DNA of 64,000 nt, from assembly GCF_003852315.1 (NCBI RefSeq), contig NZ_CP027762.1:1469501-1533500 (forward strand). Direction: 5' to 3'. Below, piece by piece: positions 55,150 to 63,602 of this stretch; within the stretch, counting starts at the first letter, position 1, and each line of letters opens with the position of its first letter. The position numbers and the translations under genes are program-made. The notes under the pieces were generated by a model that did not search any database, was not told where the DNA came from, and saw only the letters and a program-made list of their open reading frames with translations. The stretch comes from Pseudomonas sp. LBUM920 (GTDB lineage: Bacteria > Pseudomonadota > Gammaproteobacteria > Pseudomonadales > Pseudomonadaceae).

Positions 55150-55415
55150 GTTTCACCTTTCGTCACCTCGTTCGAATGTTGCCCGCCACGGCGAAGTCTT
55201 TATCCATATGTCTTCGGCGTGTGCTGCTGCGCGACTACAATAATGATGAACGCGTTCATGACATTCTTCGGAACAGTTGAGTGCAACCGTTCGTCTATTT
55301 TTCTGGTGCTAGCAGTCTGTACTAAGGCTGAATGAAAGCAATTTTCTGCGGTGCTCGCCGTGACAGGCGCCAAGCCGCAGCGTCTAATGAATACCTGTCC
55401 TTTGGAGTTGATGCT

Positions 55416-55880
55416 ATGCGTAAGTCCGTTTTACTAGTTGCCTGCTTTACCACCCTGTCGTTGCTGTTGGGTGGCTGCGCCTCGAGTCTGACCGGCGACT
55501 CGTACTCTCGTGACGAGGCGCGTCGTGTACAGACCGTTCGCATGGGCACCATTGAATCCCTGCGTCCAGTGAAAATCGAAGGCACCAAGACCCCAATTGG
55601 CGGCGCCGCTGGCGCAGTCATCGGCGGTGTTGGCGGCAGCGCCATCGGCGGCGGCCGTGGCAGCATTGTGACCGCCGTGATCGGCGCCGTAGCCGGCGGC
55701 CTGCTGGGCTCGGCCACTGAAGAAGGCTTGACCCGCACCCAAGGCGTGGAAATCACCGTTCGCGAAGACGACGGCAGCATGCGTGCCTACGTACAAGCCG
55801 TGCAGGAAAATGAAATCTTCCGCATCGGCGACCGTGTACGCATCATGACCGTTGACGGTACCAGCCGCGTTACTCGTTAA
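55416..55880 (+). CDS. Glycine-zipper (SlyB-like) outer membrane lipoprotein
   Basis: A 154-residue lipoprotein with signal peptide and lipobox LLLGGC (Cys21). A Gly/Ala zipper double helix follows (GGAAGAVIGGVGGSAIGGG, then IVTAVIGAVAGGLLGSATEE) and a small beta domain (VEITVREDDGSMRAYVQAVQ). SlyB/PcpY-like proteins stabilise the outer membrane under low magnesium. The ATG at 55416 with GGAG upstream fits the lipobox. A strong terminator follows 14 bases after the stop. Confidence 0.9.
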   Translation: MRKSVLLVACFTTLSLLLGGCASSLTGDSYSRDEARRVQTVRMGTIESLRPVKIEGTKTPIGGAAGAVIGGVGGSAIGGGRGSIVTAVIGAVAGGLLGSATEEGLTRTQGVEITVREDDGSMRAYVQAVQENEIFRIGDRVRIMTVDGTSRVTR

Positions 55881-55894
55881 ACGCCGGTCCTTGC

Positions 55895-55936
55895 AATAAA
55901 AAACCCCAACCGAGTGATCGGTTGGGGTTTTTTATT
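55895..55936. terminator. Bidirectional intrinsic terminator
   Basis: aataaaaaaccccaaccg-agtgat-cggttggggttttttatt forms an 11-bp GC-rich stem with A/T runs on both sides. It serves the SlyB-like gene (+) and the chemotaxis-receptor gene (-), which converge here. Confidence 0.9.
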
Positions 55937-55969
55937 GCAGGCGCGGTGTGCCGCGCACGCTGCGTGACC

Positions 55970-57592
55970 TCAAACCTGGAAGTGCTTGACCGTCGTGTTC
56001 AACTCATGGGCCAGGCTGGCGAGGGACTGCGAGGCTGCAGTCGTTTGGGTCGAGCCCTCTGCCGACTGAATCGACAGCTGCTGAATGTTCAGCAAATTGC
56101 GATCGACTGCTCGAGCAACGTCGGCTTGTTCCGCCGCCGCCGTGGTGATCACCAGATTGCGGTCATTGATTTCATCGTTGGCGGCCAGAATGTCTGCCAG
56201 CGCTTGTTGCGCCAGCTCGGCCAGCCCCAAGGTTTGCTGAGTCATGGCGCTGCTGTCGAGCATGGTGTTGACGGTGCTGGCCGTGTTGGCCTGAATGCTG
56301 CCGATCATCTGCTCGATTTCCTGGGTCGATTGGGCGGTGCGATGGGCCAGTGCACGAACCTCGTCGGCGACCACGGCGAAACCACGTCCGGCCTCACCGG
56401 CACGCGCGGCTTCGATGGCCGCGTTAAGCGCCAGCAGGTTGGTTTGCTCGGCAATGGTGCGGATCACATCGAGCACTTTGCCGATGCCTTTGGCCTGCTC
56501 GGCGAGGCCGCCCACTTGCCCTGAGCTGACCTCGACCCCACGGGTCAGCGCCTGGATCGAATTCAGTGCCTCTACCATGCGCTGTTGGCCCTTCAGCGCA
56601 ATGCTGCGTGATTCCTGGGACAGGTCGGAGGTTGATGCCGCGTTTCGCGCGACCTCCTCAATCGCGGTGGTCATCTGAGTGACGGCCGTGGCTGCCTGCT
56701 CGATTTCGCCATGTTGCTGTTGCAGGTCGCGGCTGCCCTCGGCGGTGACGGCATTCAACTCTTCGGCCGCAGCGGCCAGCTGGCTGGATGAGCCGGTGAT
56801 TTGCCGCAGAGTCTGCACCAGGTTGTTACGCATGGTTTCCTGTGCCCGGAGCAAGCGCGTGGCTTCGTCATTGCCTGTAGGGTTTATGGGCTGGGTGAGG
56901 TCGCCCTTGGCGATGGTTTCGGCCACCTGCACCGCTTCAATGATGGGGCCGGTAATGCTGCGGGTCAGCAACCAGGCCACCAGCACTGTGCCGGCACTGA
57001 CCAGCAAAATGACGATTGTGATGCCGCTCACGGCATGCTGGTAAGCGCCTGCGGAGGTTTGGCCGGCCTGTTCGGCGCCTTTGTTGGCGAGGTCGATCAA
57101 CTGGTCGAAGTTCTTGGTCATCTGCTCGTAGCTTTCTCGAATGCTGTTGAGAAAGTCGCGGGCGCCGGCTTTGTCGCCCGAGCGCGAGCGCTTGAGCATT
57201 TCGGTATGGTTCTTCGCGTAGGCATCCAGGCTCTGGTTGAACACATCCAGGCGCGATTTTTCCTCGGGTGTGCGTAGCAGCGCGGCATATTGGGCCAGCT
57301 GTTCCTTGACGCTTTTCAGGCGGCCGGCGGATTTGTCTTCATAGGTCTGCATGTCCGCATCGCTTGACGACAGGATGTGCGCCATTTCGCCCAAGCGAAA
57401 ACGGTCGAGCGACGCGTTGGCCAGGGCCAGAATCCTGACACGCTGCATCCAGTTGTTCTGAATGTCGGCCGCCTGGGACTGGACTTCGCCAATCTGTTTG
57501 AGGGCGAACAGACCGAGAAACACACTCAGCGACGCAATGGCCGCGAAGCCGATGAAGGCTCTGGCAGCGATTCTTATATTTCTCAGGAACAT
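55970..57592 (-). CDS. Methyl-accepting chemotaxis protein, short 4HB ligand domain
   Basis: A 540-residue chemoreceptor. TM1 is at about 11-30 (FIGFAAIASLSVFLGLFALK). A periplasmic four-helix-bundle domain (4HB_MCP type) covers about 31-185 and TM2 about 186-210. HAMP follows and then a signalling domain with the tip hairpin IRTIAEQTNLLALNAAIEAA and GRGFAVVADEVRALAHRT. The ligand is unknown. The ATG at 57592 replaces an upstream in-frame start that lacks a hydrophobic N-terminus. It is an isolated gene; its che partners are elsewhere. Confidence 0.94.
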   Translation of the reverse strand: MFLRNIRIAARAFIGFAAIASLSVFLGLFALKQIGEVQSQAADIQNNWMQRVRILALANASLDRFRLGEMAHILSSSDADMQTYEDKSAGRLKSVKEQLAQYAALLRTPEEKSRLDVFNQSLDAYAKNHTEMLKRSRSGDKAGARDFLNSIRESYEQMTKNFDQLIDLANKGAEQAGQTSAGAYQHAVSGITIVILLVSAGTVLVAWLLTRSITGPIIEAVQVAETIAKGDLTQPINPTGNDEATRLLRAQETMRNNLVQTLRQITGSSSQLAAAAEELNAVTAEGSRDLQQQHGEIEQAATAVTQMTTAIEEVARNAASTSDLSQESRSIALKGQQRMVEALNSIQALTRGVEVSSGQVGGLAEQAKGIGKVLDVIRTIAEQTNLLALNAAIEAARAGEAGRGFAVVADEVRALAHRTAQSTQEIEQMIGSIQANTASTVNTMLDSSAMTQQTLGLAELAQQALADILAANDEINDRNLVITTAAAEQADVARAVDRNLLNIQQLSIQSAEGSTQTTAASQSLASLAHELNTTVKHFQV

Positions 57593-57732
57593 GGGATTTT
57601 CGCTCGGGCTGAATACGCGTTGGAGAGCTGTGTCGGGCGGGTGTCCCTGGCAGGGACAGTGGTAGCGCCACAATCACTAGTCGGCGGCGCGCGCAAAGTC
57701 TTTAGGCGTTTGAGGTAAGTGTCATCTTCAGA

Positions 57733-57771
57733 AAAAGAAAAACCCCAATCGGGCTCACCGATTGGGGTTTT
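57733..57771 (-). terminator. Intrinsic terminator of nhaA
   Basis: On the minus strand, aaaccccaatcggtgagc-ccgattggggtttttctttttc has a 10-bp GC-rich stem plus a T-run just after the nhaA stop. It is the same sequence type as the terminator at 55895-55936. Confidence 0.85.
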
Positions 57772-57788
57772 GGGTGCTTTCGCAACCC

Positions 57789-58964
57789 TCAGGCTTTCTT
57801 GCGACTCGCCATCGCGGTCACGGCATAACCCATACACGCGGCCAGGATCGACCCGGTCAGAATACCCATTCGATCCTCCCCGGCGAATTCGCTGGCACCC
57901 GGCACAAACGCCAGTGAGCCGACAAACAGGCTCATTGTAAAGCCGATACCGCACAGGATCGCCACCCCGAACACCTGGCCCCAGTTCGCGCCGCTGGGCA
58001 GCGCGGCAAGGCCGGTCTTGATGGCGAGCCAGGTGAGGCCGAACACGCCGATGGTCTTGCCGATCAACAGGCCGGCGGCGATGCCCATGGGCACATGGTG
58101 AGTGAAGCTTTCCAGGCTCACGCCGGCCAGGGAAACGCCCGCGTTGGCGAAGGCAAACAGCGGCAGGATGGCGTAGGCCACCCACGGATGCAGGGCGTGT
58201 TCCAACGTCCTCAGGGGCGAGGGCTCGGCATTTTTGGTGCGCAGCGGGATGCAGAAGGCCAGGGTCACGCCGGCCAGCGTGGCATGCACGCCACTCTTGA
58301 GCACACACACCCACAGGATCAGACCGATGATCAGGTAGGGCCCGAGTTTGATCACGCCCAGGCGGTTCATCGCGATCAAGGCAATCAGGCACGCCCCTGC
58401 ACCGGCCAGAGCAGCACCGGACAGGTCCGCGGAGTAGAACACGGCGATGACGATGATTGCGCCGAGGTCATCAATGATCGCCAGGGTCATCAGGAACAGT
58501 TTCAGCGATACCGGCACGCGCTTGCCCAACAGGGCCAGCACGCCCAGTGCAAAAGCGATATCGGTGGCCATGGGGATTGCCCAGCCGGAGAGTGCAGCGG
58601 GGTAGTCCTTGTTGATCGCCCAGTAGATCAGCGCCGGCACCACCATGCCGCCAATGGCTGCGGCCCCCGGCAGTACCACTTGCGAGGGTTTGGACAGGTG
58701 GCCGTCGAGCAGCTCGCGCTTCACCTCCAGGCCGATCAGCAGGAAGAACAAGGCCATCAGGCCATCGTTGATCCACAGCAGGGCAGGCTTGGCGATTTTC
58801 AGCGCGCCAATCTGTGCCACCACCGGTACATCGAGAAACGCGTTGTAGAGGTGTGACAACGGTGAATTGTTGATGATCAGCGCCAAGGCGGCAGCGGCGA
58901 TCAACAACAGACCGCTGGCGGCTTCCAGCTGGAAGAAACGGGTGAAAGTGCTACGCAGAGGCAA
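57789..58964 (-). CDS. nhaA: Na+/H+ antiporter NhaA
   Basis: Exports sodium in exchange for protons; sodium and pH homeostasis at the inner membrane. The 391-residue protein has about 12 helices, with the paired transport aspartates in LAIIDDLGAIIVIA. It also has GVLALLGKRVPVSLK, LFAFANAGVSL and GIGFTMSLFVGSLAF. It is monocistronic, with its own terminator. Transcription is away from the desulfhydrase gene. Confidence 0.96.
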   Translation of the reverse strand: MPLRSTFTRFFQLEAASGLLLIAAAALALIINNSPLSHLYNAFLDVPVVAQIGALKIAKPALLWINDGLMALFFLLIGLEVKRELLDGHLSKPSQVVLPGAAAIGGMVVPALIYWAINKDYPAALSGWAIPMATDIAFALGVLALLGKRVPVSLKLFLMTLAIIDDLGAIIVIAVFYSADLSGAALAGAGACLIALIAMNRLGVIKLGPYLIIGLILWVCVLKSGVHATLAGVTLAFCIPLRTKNAEPSPLRTLEHALHPWVAYAILPLFAFANAGVSLAGVSLESFTHHVPMGIAAGLLIGKTIGVFGLTWLAIKTGLAALPSGANWGQVFGVAILCGIGFTMSLFVGSLAFVPGASEFAGEDRMGILTGSILAACMGYAVTAMASRKKA

Positions 58965-59180
58965 GGGATGCTCTCCAATCCAGGTTCAATAGGTGGGTAC
59001 CCTAACCCGTACCGTTAGTTGTTAAAACAAAAGTTATATTCTTATTTGTTATAAGGGACGGGCAGAGTCGGCGTTGCGCCAGAGCCTAGCAATTGTGTGT
59101 CTATTTGAGTCGCCACTGTATCTGTGTGCAGTGTAGGAAACTCCCTAAAATTGGCGCTGAAATCTTTAGAGACGCACCTT
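58965..59180. promoter_or_regulatory. Divergent nhaA - desulfhydrase intergenic region
   Basis: A 216-base gap with an AT-rich island (59015-59060: ttgttaaaacaaaagttata, ttcttatttgttataagg) in an otherwise GC-rich segment. It contains two gttata direct repeats and the palindrome gggtaccc (from 58994). This is probably the promoter area for both genes. No known operator is recognisable. Confidence 0.4.
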
Positions 59181-60275
59181 ATGAGTGACCACCGTACCTG
59201 GGCCCGCGAAGCCATTCGCATCATTGAAGCGGACTTCCAGCGTAGCGCCGACACGCACCTGATCCCTTTGCCGTTGCCGGGGTTGCCGGGTATCGAGTTG
59301 TACTTCAAGGACGAGTCCAGCCACCCCACCGGCAGCCTGAAGCATCGGCTGGCCCGTTCACTGTTTCTGTACGCGCTGTGTAATGGCTGGCTCAAGCCGG
59401 GCGCGCCGGTGATTGAGGCCTCCAGTGGGTCGACGGCAATTTCGGAAGCGTATTTCGCGCGGCTGCTTGGCCTGCCGTTCATTGCGGTGATGCCAGCCAC
59501 CACGTCTCAGGAGAAAATCGCCCAGATCGCCTTCTACGGCGGCAAGAGCCATCTGGTGAAGGATCCGACGCAGATTTACGCCGAGTCCGAGCGGTTGGCG
59601 CAGGAAAGTGGCGGTCACTTCATGGACCAATTCACCTATGCCGAGCGCGCGACGGACTGGCGGGCGAACAACAATATCGCCGAGTCGATCTTCCAACAGA
59701 TGCGGTTTGAGCATTACCCCGAGCCGAGCTGGTTGATTTCCAGCCCTGGCACCGGCGGCACCACCGCGACGCTGGGGCGTTACGTGCGCTATCGCCAGCA
59801 TTGCACCCGCGTGCTGTGTGCCGACGCCGAACGCTCGGTGTTCTTTGACTATTACCAGACGGGCGACGCCAGCTTGCGCCTGGATTGCGGTTCGCGGATC
59901 GAAGGGATCGGCCGGCCACGCGTCGAGGCGTCGTTTTTGCCCAAGGTAATTGATGCGATGGTCAAGGTACCGGATGCGCTGTCACTGGCGGCCATGCATT
60001 ACTTGGCCGAGCGTCTTGGGCGGCGGGTCGGTGGTTCCAGCGGGACCAACCTGATCGGTGCCTTGGTGGCGGCGCAGCAGATGCAAGCGGCGGGGGAGTC
60101 TGGGTCGATCGTGGCAATTTTGTGTGACGGGGGCGAGCGGTATGCCACGACTTACTACGATCAGGCGTGGCTCGCCGGGCAAGGGTATGAGTTGAGCGGG
60201 CTGATTGCCGCCGTTGCGGCCAGTGTTGAACGGGGTGAGCCGTTGCCGGAGACAATCCTGCGCGCAAACATCTGA
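59181..60275 (+). CDS. PLP-dependent cysteine synthase-fold protein, Cds1-like L-cysteine desulfhydrase
   Basis: A 364-residue fold-type-II PLP enzyme. The PLP lysine is Lys54 in HPTGSLKHRLARS; the substrate loop is ASSGSTAISEAYFARLLG; a phosphate-binding GTGGTTATLG and the motif SRIEGIGRPRVE follow. The start and these motifs strongly resemble mycobacterial Cds1, which makes H2S, pyruvate and ammonia from cysteine, more than CysK/CysM. The ATG at 59181 begins MSDHRTWAREAIRIIEAD. It is monocistronic, ending before a REP element. The activity is inferred. Confidence 0.85.
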   Translation: MSDHRTWAREAIRIIEADFQRSADTHLIPLPLPGLPGIELYFKDESSHPTGSLKHRLARSLFLYALCNGWLKPGAPVIEASSGSTAISEAYFARLLGLPFIAVMPATTSQEKIAQIAFYGGKSHLVKDPTQIYAESERLAQESGGHFMDQFTYAERATDWRANNNIAESIFQQMRFEHYPEPSWLISSPGTGGTTATLGRYVRYRQHCTRVLCADAERSVFFDYYQTGDASLRLDCGSRIEGIGRPRVEASFLPKVIDAMVKVPDALSLAAMHYLAERLGRRVGGSSGTNLIGALVAAQQMQAAGESGSIVAILCDGGERYATTYYDQAWLAGQGYELSGLIAAVAASVERGEPLPETILRANI

Positions 60276-60293
60276 AAACCGGCAAAAACCAAT

Positions 60294-60381
60294 GTGGGGG
60301 CGGGCTTGCCTACGATGCCGGTGTTTCAGTCGATAAGTTCGGCGACTGAGACTCTGCCATCGCGGGCAAGCCCGCTCCCAC
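60294..60381. repeat. REP palindrome pair
   Basis: gtgggggcgggcttgcctacgatgccgg and the inverted gccatcgcgggcaagcccgc/tcccac form arms around a loop that contains the shorter palindrome cagtcgataagttcggcgactgag. It lies between the convergent desulfhydrase and flavoprotein genes. Confidence 0.85.
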
Positions 60382-60410
60382 CTTTGGTCGGGTTGGCTGT
60401 AATAGAGTGC

Positions 60411-62024
60411 TTAGGCCTCTATGCCGAGCATATCCCGCGCCAACGCCTCGGCAATCCGAATCCCGTCAACGCCCGCCGACAGAATCCCACCGGCATAACC
60501 CGCACCTTCACCGGCCGGGAATAAACCTTTCACGTTCAAGCTCTGCATCGACTCGTTACGGGTAATCCGCAGCGGCGAGGACGTGCGCGTCTCGATGCCG
60601 GTCAGCACCGCATCGTGCAACGAGTAACCTTTGATCTGCTTCTCGAACGCCGGCAACGCTTCACGAATCGCTTCGATGGCAAAGTCCGGCAAGGCCAGGG
60701 CCAAGTCACCCAGCGACACGCCGGGCTTGTAGGACGGTTCCACGCTGCCGATGGCCGTGGATGGCTTGCCCGCGATGAAATCCCCCACCAGTTGCGCCGG
60801 AGCCTCGTAGTTGCTGCCGCCGAGGATGTAGGCGTGGGACTCCAGGCGCTCCTGCAACTCGATGCCCGCCAGCGGGCCACCCGGGTAGTCCACCTCCGGC
60901 GTGATGCCGACGACGATGCCGGAGTTGGCATTGCGTTCGTTGCGCGAGTACTGGCTCATGCCGTTGGTTACCACGCGGTTTGGCTCGGACGTCGCCGCCA
61001 CTACCGTGCCGCCTGGGCACATGCAGAAGCTGTAGACCGAGCGGCCGTTCTTGGCGTGGTGCACCAGCTTGTAGTCGGCCGCGCCGAGTTTTGGATGCCC
61101 GGCGTATTTGCCCAGGCGCGCCGCGTCGATCAGCGATTGCGGGTGTTCAATCCTGAAGCCCACCGAGAACGGCTTGGCCTCCATGTACACGCCACGCCCG
61201 TGCAGCATGCGGAAGGTGTCGCGGGCGCTGTGGCCCAGGGCCAGGATCACGTGCTTGGAGAGCAGTTGCTCGCCACTGTCGATGACCACGCCGTTCAGCT
61301 GGCCGTCTTCGATCAGCACATCGGTAACGCGCTGTTCGAAACGTACTTCACCGCCCAGGGCGATGATCTGCTGGCGCATGTTTTCCACCACGCCGGTGAG
61401 GCGGAACGTGCCGATGTGCGGCTTGCTGACGTAGAGGATTTCTTCCGGCGCACCGGCCTTGACGAACTCGTGCAGGACCTTGCGACCGTGGAATTTCGGG
61501 TCCTTGATCTGGCTGTAGAGCTTGCCGTCGGAGAAGGTCCCGGCGCCGCCTTCACCAAACTGCACGTTGGACTCGGGATTGAGCACGTTTTTGCGCCACA
61601 GGCCCCAGGTGTCCTTGGTGCGCTGGCGCACTTCTTTGCCGCGCTCGAGGATGATCGGCTTGAAGCCCATTTGCGCGAGCAGCAGCCCGGCGAAGATCCC
61701 GCACGGACCAAACCCCACCACGATCGGCCGTTCGACCAGGCCTTCCGGCGCCTGACCCACCACCTTGTAACTGACATCCGGCGCCGGGTTGACGTTGCGG
61801 TCATCGGCGAACTTGAGCAGCAGGGCGGCTTCGCCTTTCACGTTCAGGTCGATGGTGTAGATGAAGCACAGCTCCGACGACTTTTTGCGGGCGTCATAGC
61901 TGCGTTTGAACAGGGTGAAATCGAGCAGGTCATCACTGGCGATGCCCAGGCGCTGCACGATGGCAGGCCGCAGGTCTTCTTCGGGATGGTCGATGGGCAG
62001 CTTGAGTTCGGTGATTCGTAACAT
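60411..62024 (-). CDS. FAD-dependent dehydrogenase, COG2509 family
   Basis: A 537-residue flavoprotein of unknown substrate. A small N-terminal domain (about 1-95: MLRITELKLPIDHPEEDL) precedes a Rossmann FAD-binding motif (IVVGFGPCGIFAGLLLAQMG). Further conserved elements are FGEGGAGTFSDGKLY, FCMCPGGTVVAATSEPNRVV (core: CMCPGGTVVA) and the C-terminal FAD contact LFPAGEGAGYAGGILSAGVDG (core: GEGAGYAGGI). It resembles electron-transfer flavoprotein dehydrogenases but lacks a visible Fe-S cluster. It stands alone. Confidence 0.88.
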   Translation of the reverse strand: MLRITELKLPIDHPEEDLRPAIVQRLGIASDDLLDFTLFKRSYDARKKSSELCFIYTIDLNVKGEAALLLKFADDRNVNPAPDVSYKVVGQAPEGLVERPIVVGFGPCGIFAGLLLAQMGFKPIILERGKEVRQRTKDTWGLWRKNVLNPESNVQFGEGGAGTFSDGKLYSQIKDPKFHGRKVLHEFVKAGAPEEILYVSKPHIGTFRLTGVVENMRQQIIALGGEVRFEQRVTDVLIEDGQLNGVVIDSGEQLLSKHVILALGHSARDTFRMLHGRGVYMEAKPFSVGFRIEHPQSLIDAARLGKYAGHPKLGAADYKLVHHAKNGRSVYSFCMCPGGTVVAATSEPNRVVTNGMSQYSRNERNANSGIVVGITPEVDYPGGPLAGIELQERLESHAYILGGSNYEAPAQLVGDFIAGKPSTAIGSVEPSYKPGVSLGDLALALPDFAIEAIREALPAFEKQIKGYSLHDAVLTGIETRTSSPLRITRNESMQSLNVKGLFPAGEGAGYAGGILSAGVDGIRIAEALARDMLGIEA

Positions 62025-62130
62025 GACGGGATCCGGTAGGCGGCGGACAAAAAGGCCGGCTGTTTTGCAAACCGGCGATTATAAGCCCCAAAGGCGGTTT
62101 TCCGACACGTTAAAACAGCGTTGGGCCGAA

Positions 62131-62802
62131 TCAGTCGTCGCGAGAACCGCCGAATGCCGCGCAACCACGCTGCACTTGGCCGTTGACGCGCAACTCGGCG
62201 GTCATGTGTTGCAGGCTGCCGCTGACGCTGTCGATGCACCGCTGCGGCGCGACCCAGAGTTCGATGTGCTGGTTATTGGCTTCGGTCATCAGGTTGAAAC
62301 GGCCGTCGCCCAGTTGCTCTTCCACAAAAGGCACCGCCAAGGGTGGCTGGCCTTCGCGCTCCAGCACCATGCCCTTGGCGGTCACATTCATCGCCCAGGC
62401 GGGTTTATGGCCATTGGCGCGCAGCACCATGCGCTTGAAGTCCGGGTCGTTGCAGGCCGAAGTCGAACGTTCCATGCGATAGAGCTGTTGCAGCTCTACC
62501 GAGCCCTGGGTGCCAGTGGCAACCCCGGAGAACTTGCCGCGCAAGTCGGCAAACAGTGCGCCCTGTTGCCCAGCCAGTGAGGCGGCTTCCTGCAGGATGC
62601 TGGTGCCGCCGGCGTCGTTGACCACGTAGTTGCGTTTGTCACCGCAAGGCTGGAACAACAGCTTGCCGTCAACGGCCGTCAATTCACCCTGCATGCGGGT
62701 CAACCCGGCGGTAGACGGCTTTGCCGGCTCGCTCTCGAACATCTGGCAAGCGGTGAACAGAGGCAGCAGGGCAAACAGAACTAGGGTACGGGCGGCGCGC
62801 AT
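62131..62802 (-). CDS. Conserved lipoprotein (COG3650-like)
   Basis: A 223-residue predicted lipoprotein: signal peptide ARTLVLFALLPLFTAC with lipidation at Cys19. Two beta-rich halves follow: a DUF306/META-like part (MQGELTAVDGKLLFQPCGDK, then YVVNDAGGTSILQEA) and a C-terminal part with CNDPDFKRMVLRANGHKPAW and WVAPQRCIDSVSGSLQHMTA. Four cysteines in the mature chain could make disulfides. Its function is unknown. It lies after the flavoprotein gene with a 106-base gap and is probably separate. Confidence 0.8.
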   Translation of the reverse strand: MRAARTLVLFALLPLFTACQMFESEPAKPSTAGLTRMQGELTAVDGKLLFQPCGDKRNYVVNDAGGTSILQEAASLAGQQGALFADLRGKFSGVATGTQGSVELQQLYRMERSTSACNDPDFKRMVLRANGHKPAWAMNVTAKGMVLEREGQPPLAVPFVEEQLGDGRFNLMTEANNQHIELWVAPQRCIDSVSGSLQHMTAELRVNGQVQRGCAAFGGSRDD

Positions 62803-62899
62803 TTATCGGGTCTCCAAACAAGTGCCGCCACGTTACGCAGGCTGACGCCGCACCACAACCCCAGCGCCCGGCTTCAGGCAATTCTGACAGACGCCGGAT

Positions 62900-63499
62900 T
62901 CAGCCGACGATAAACGTCTGGCCGGTCTGCAGGCCTTCTACGCTTTTGGCGTAGGCCAGTGCTACGTCGGCACCCGGAGCCGGTTTGTAACCGCGGAAAT
63001 ACGGGGCGTAGCTGCCCATCGCTTCCAGCAGGACGGTCGGGCTCACGGCGTTGACGCGCAGGCCGCGTGGCAATTCGATCGCCGCGGCTTTGACGAAGGC
63101 GTCAATGGCGCCATTGACCAATGCGGCCGAGGCGCCGGTACGGATGGGGTCACGGTTGAGGATGCCGCTGGTGAAGGTGAACGAGGCGCCGTCGTTGGCA
63201 TATTCGCGGCCGATCAGCAGCAGGTTGACCTGGCCCATCAGCTTGTCGCGCAGGCCCAGGTCAAAATCGCTTTCGCTCATTTCACCCAGTGCTACGAAAT
63301 TCACGCTACCGGCCGCGCAGATCAGGGCATCGAACTTGCCGGTCTGTTCGAACAGCTTGCGGATCGACGCGCTGTCGCTGATATCCACCTGAAAGTCGCC
63401 GCTTGTGCGACCGATGCTGATCACCTCGTGACGCTGAGCCAGTTCTGCCTTGACTGCCGAGCCGACCGTGCCGCTGGCACCAATCAATAGGATTTTCAT
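62900..63499 (-). CDS. Short-chain dehydrogenase-like protein without the YxxxK catalytic pair
   Basis: A 199-residue Rossmann protein: NAD(P)-binding GASGTVGSAV at residues 8-17, FDALICAAGSVNF (NNAG-type motif replaced by CAAG), and SFTFTSGILNRDP in place of the catalytic serine strand. Where the SDR YxxxK pair is expected it has ASAALVNGAIDAFVKAAA, with no Tyr or Lys in register. It is therefore an atypical SDR. It is divergent from a LysR gene (103-base gap), which is likely to regulate it. The substrate is unknown. Confidence 0.85.
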   Translation of the reverse strand: MKILLIGASGTVGSAVKAELAQRHEVISIGRTSGDFQVDISDSASIRKLFEQTGKFDALICAAGSVNFVALGEMSESDFDLGLRDKLMGQVNLLLIGREYANDGASFTFTSGILNRDPIRTGASAALVNGAIDAFVKAAAIELPRGLRVNAVSPTVLLEAMGSYAPYFRGYKPAPGADVALAYAKSVEGLQTGQTFIVG

Positions 63500-63602
63500 C
63501 GTGCTGTTCCTCCTGGGGTAAGTGAAGGTTCAGTCTAGTGTGGCTTTTCAGGTGGATAAACGTGCTAATAGGCAACCTTTGGTTTTCAAATGGAAACAAT
63601 CC

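Noticed and set aside
59181..60275. Annotation as CysK/CysM cysteine synthase
   Set aside because: The N-terminal and active-site motifs agree better with the Cds1-like group; kept as desulfhydrase-like with reduced confidence.
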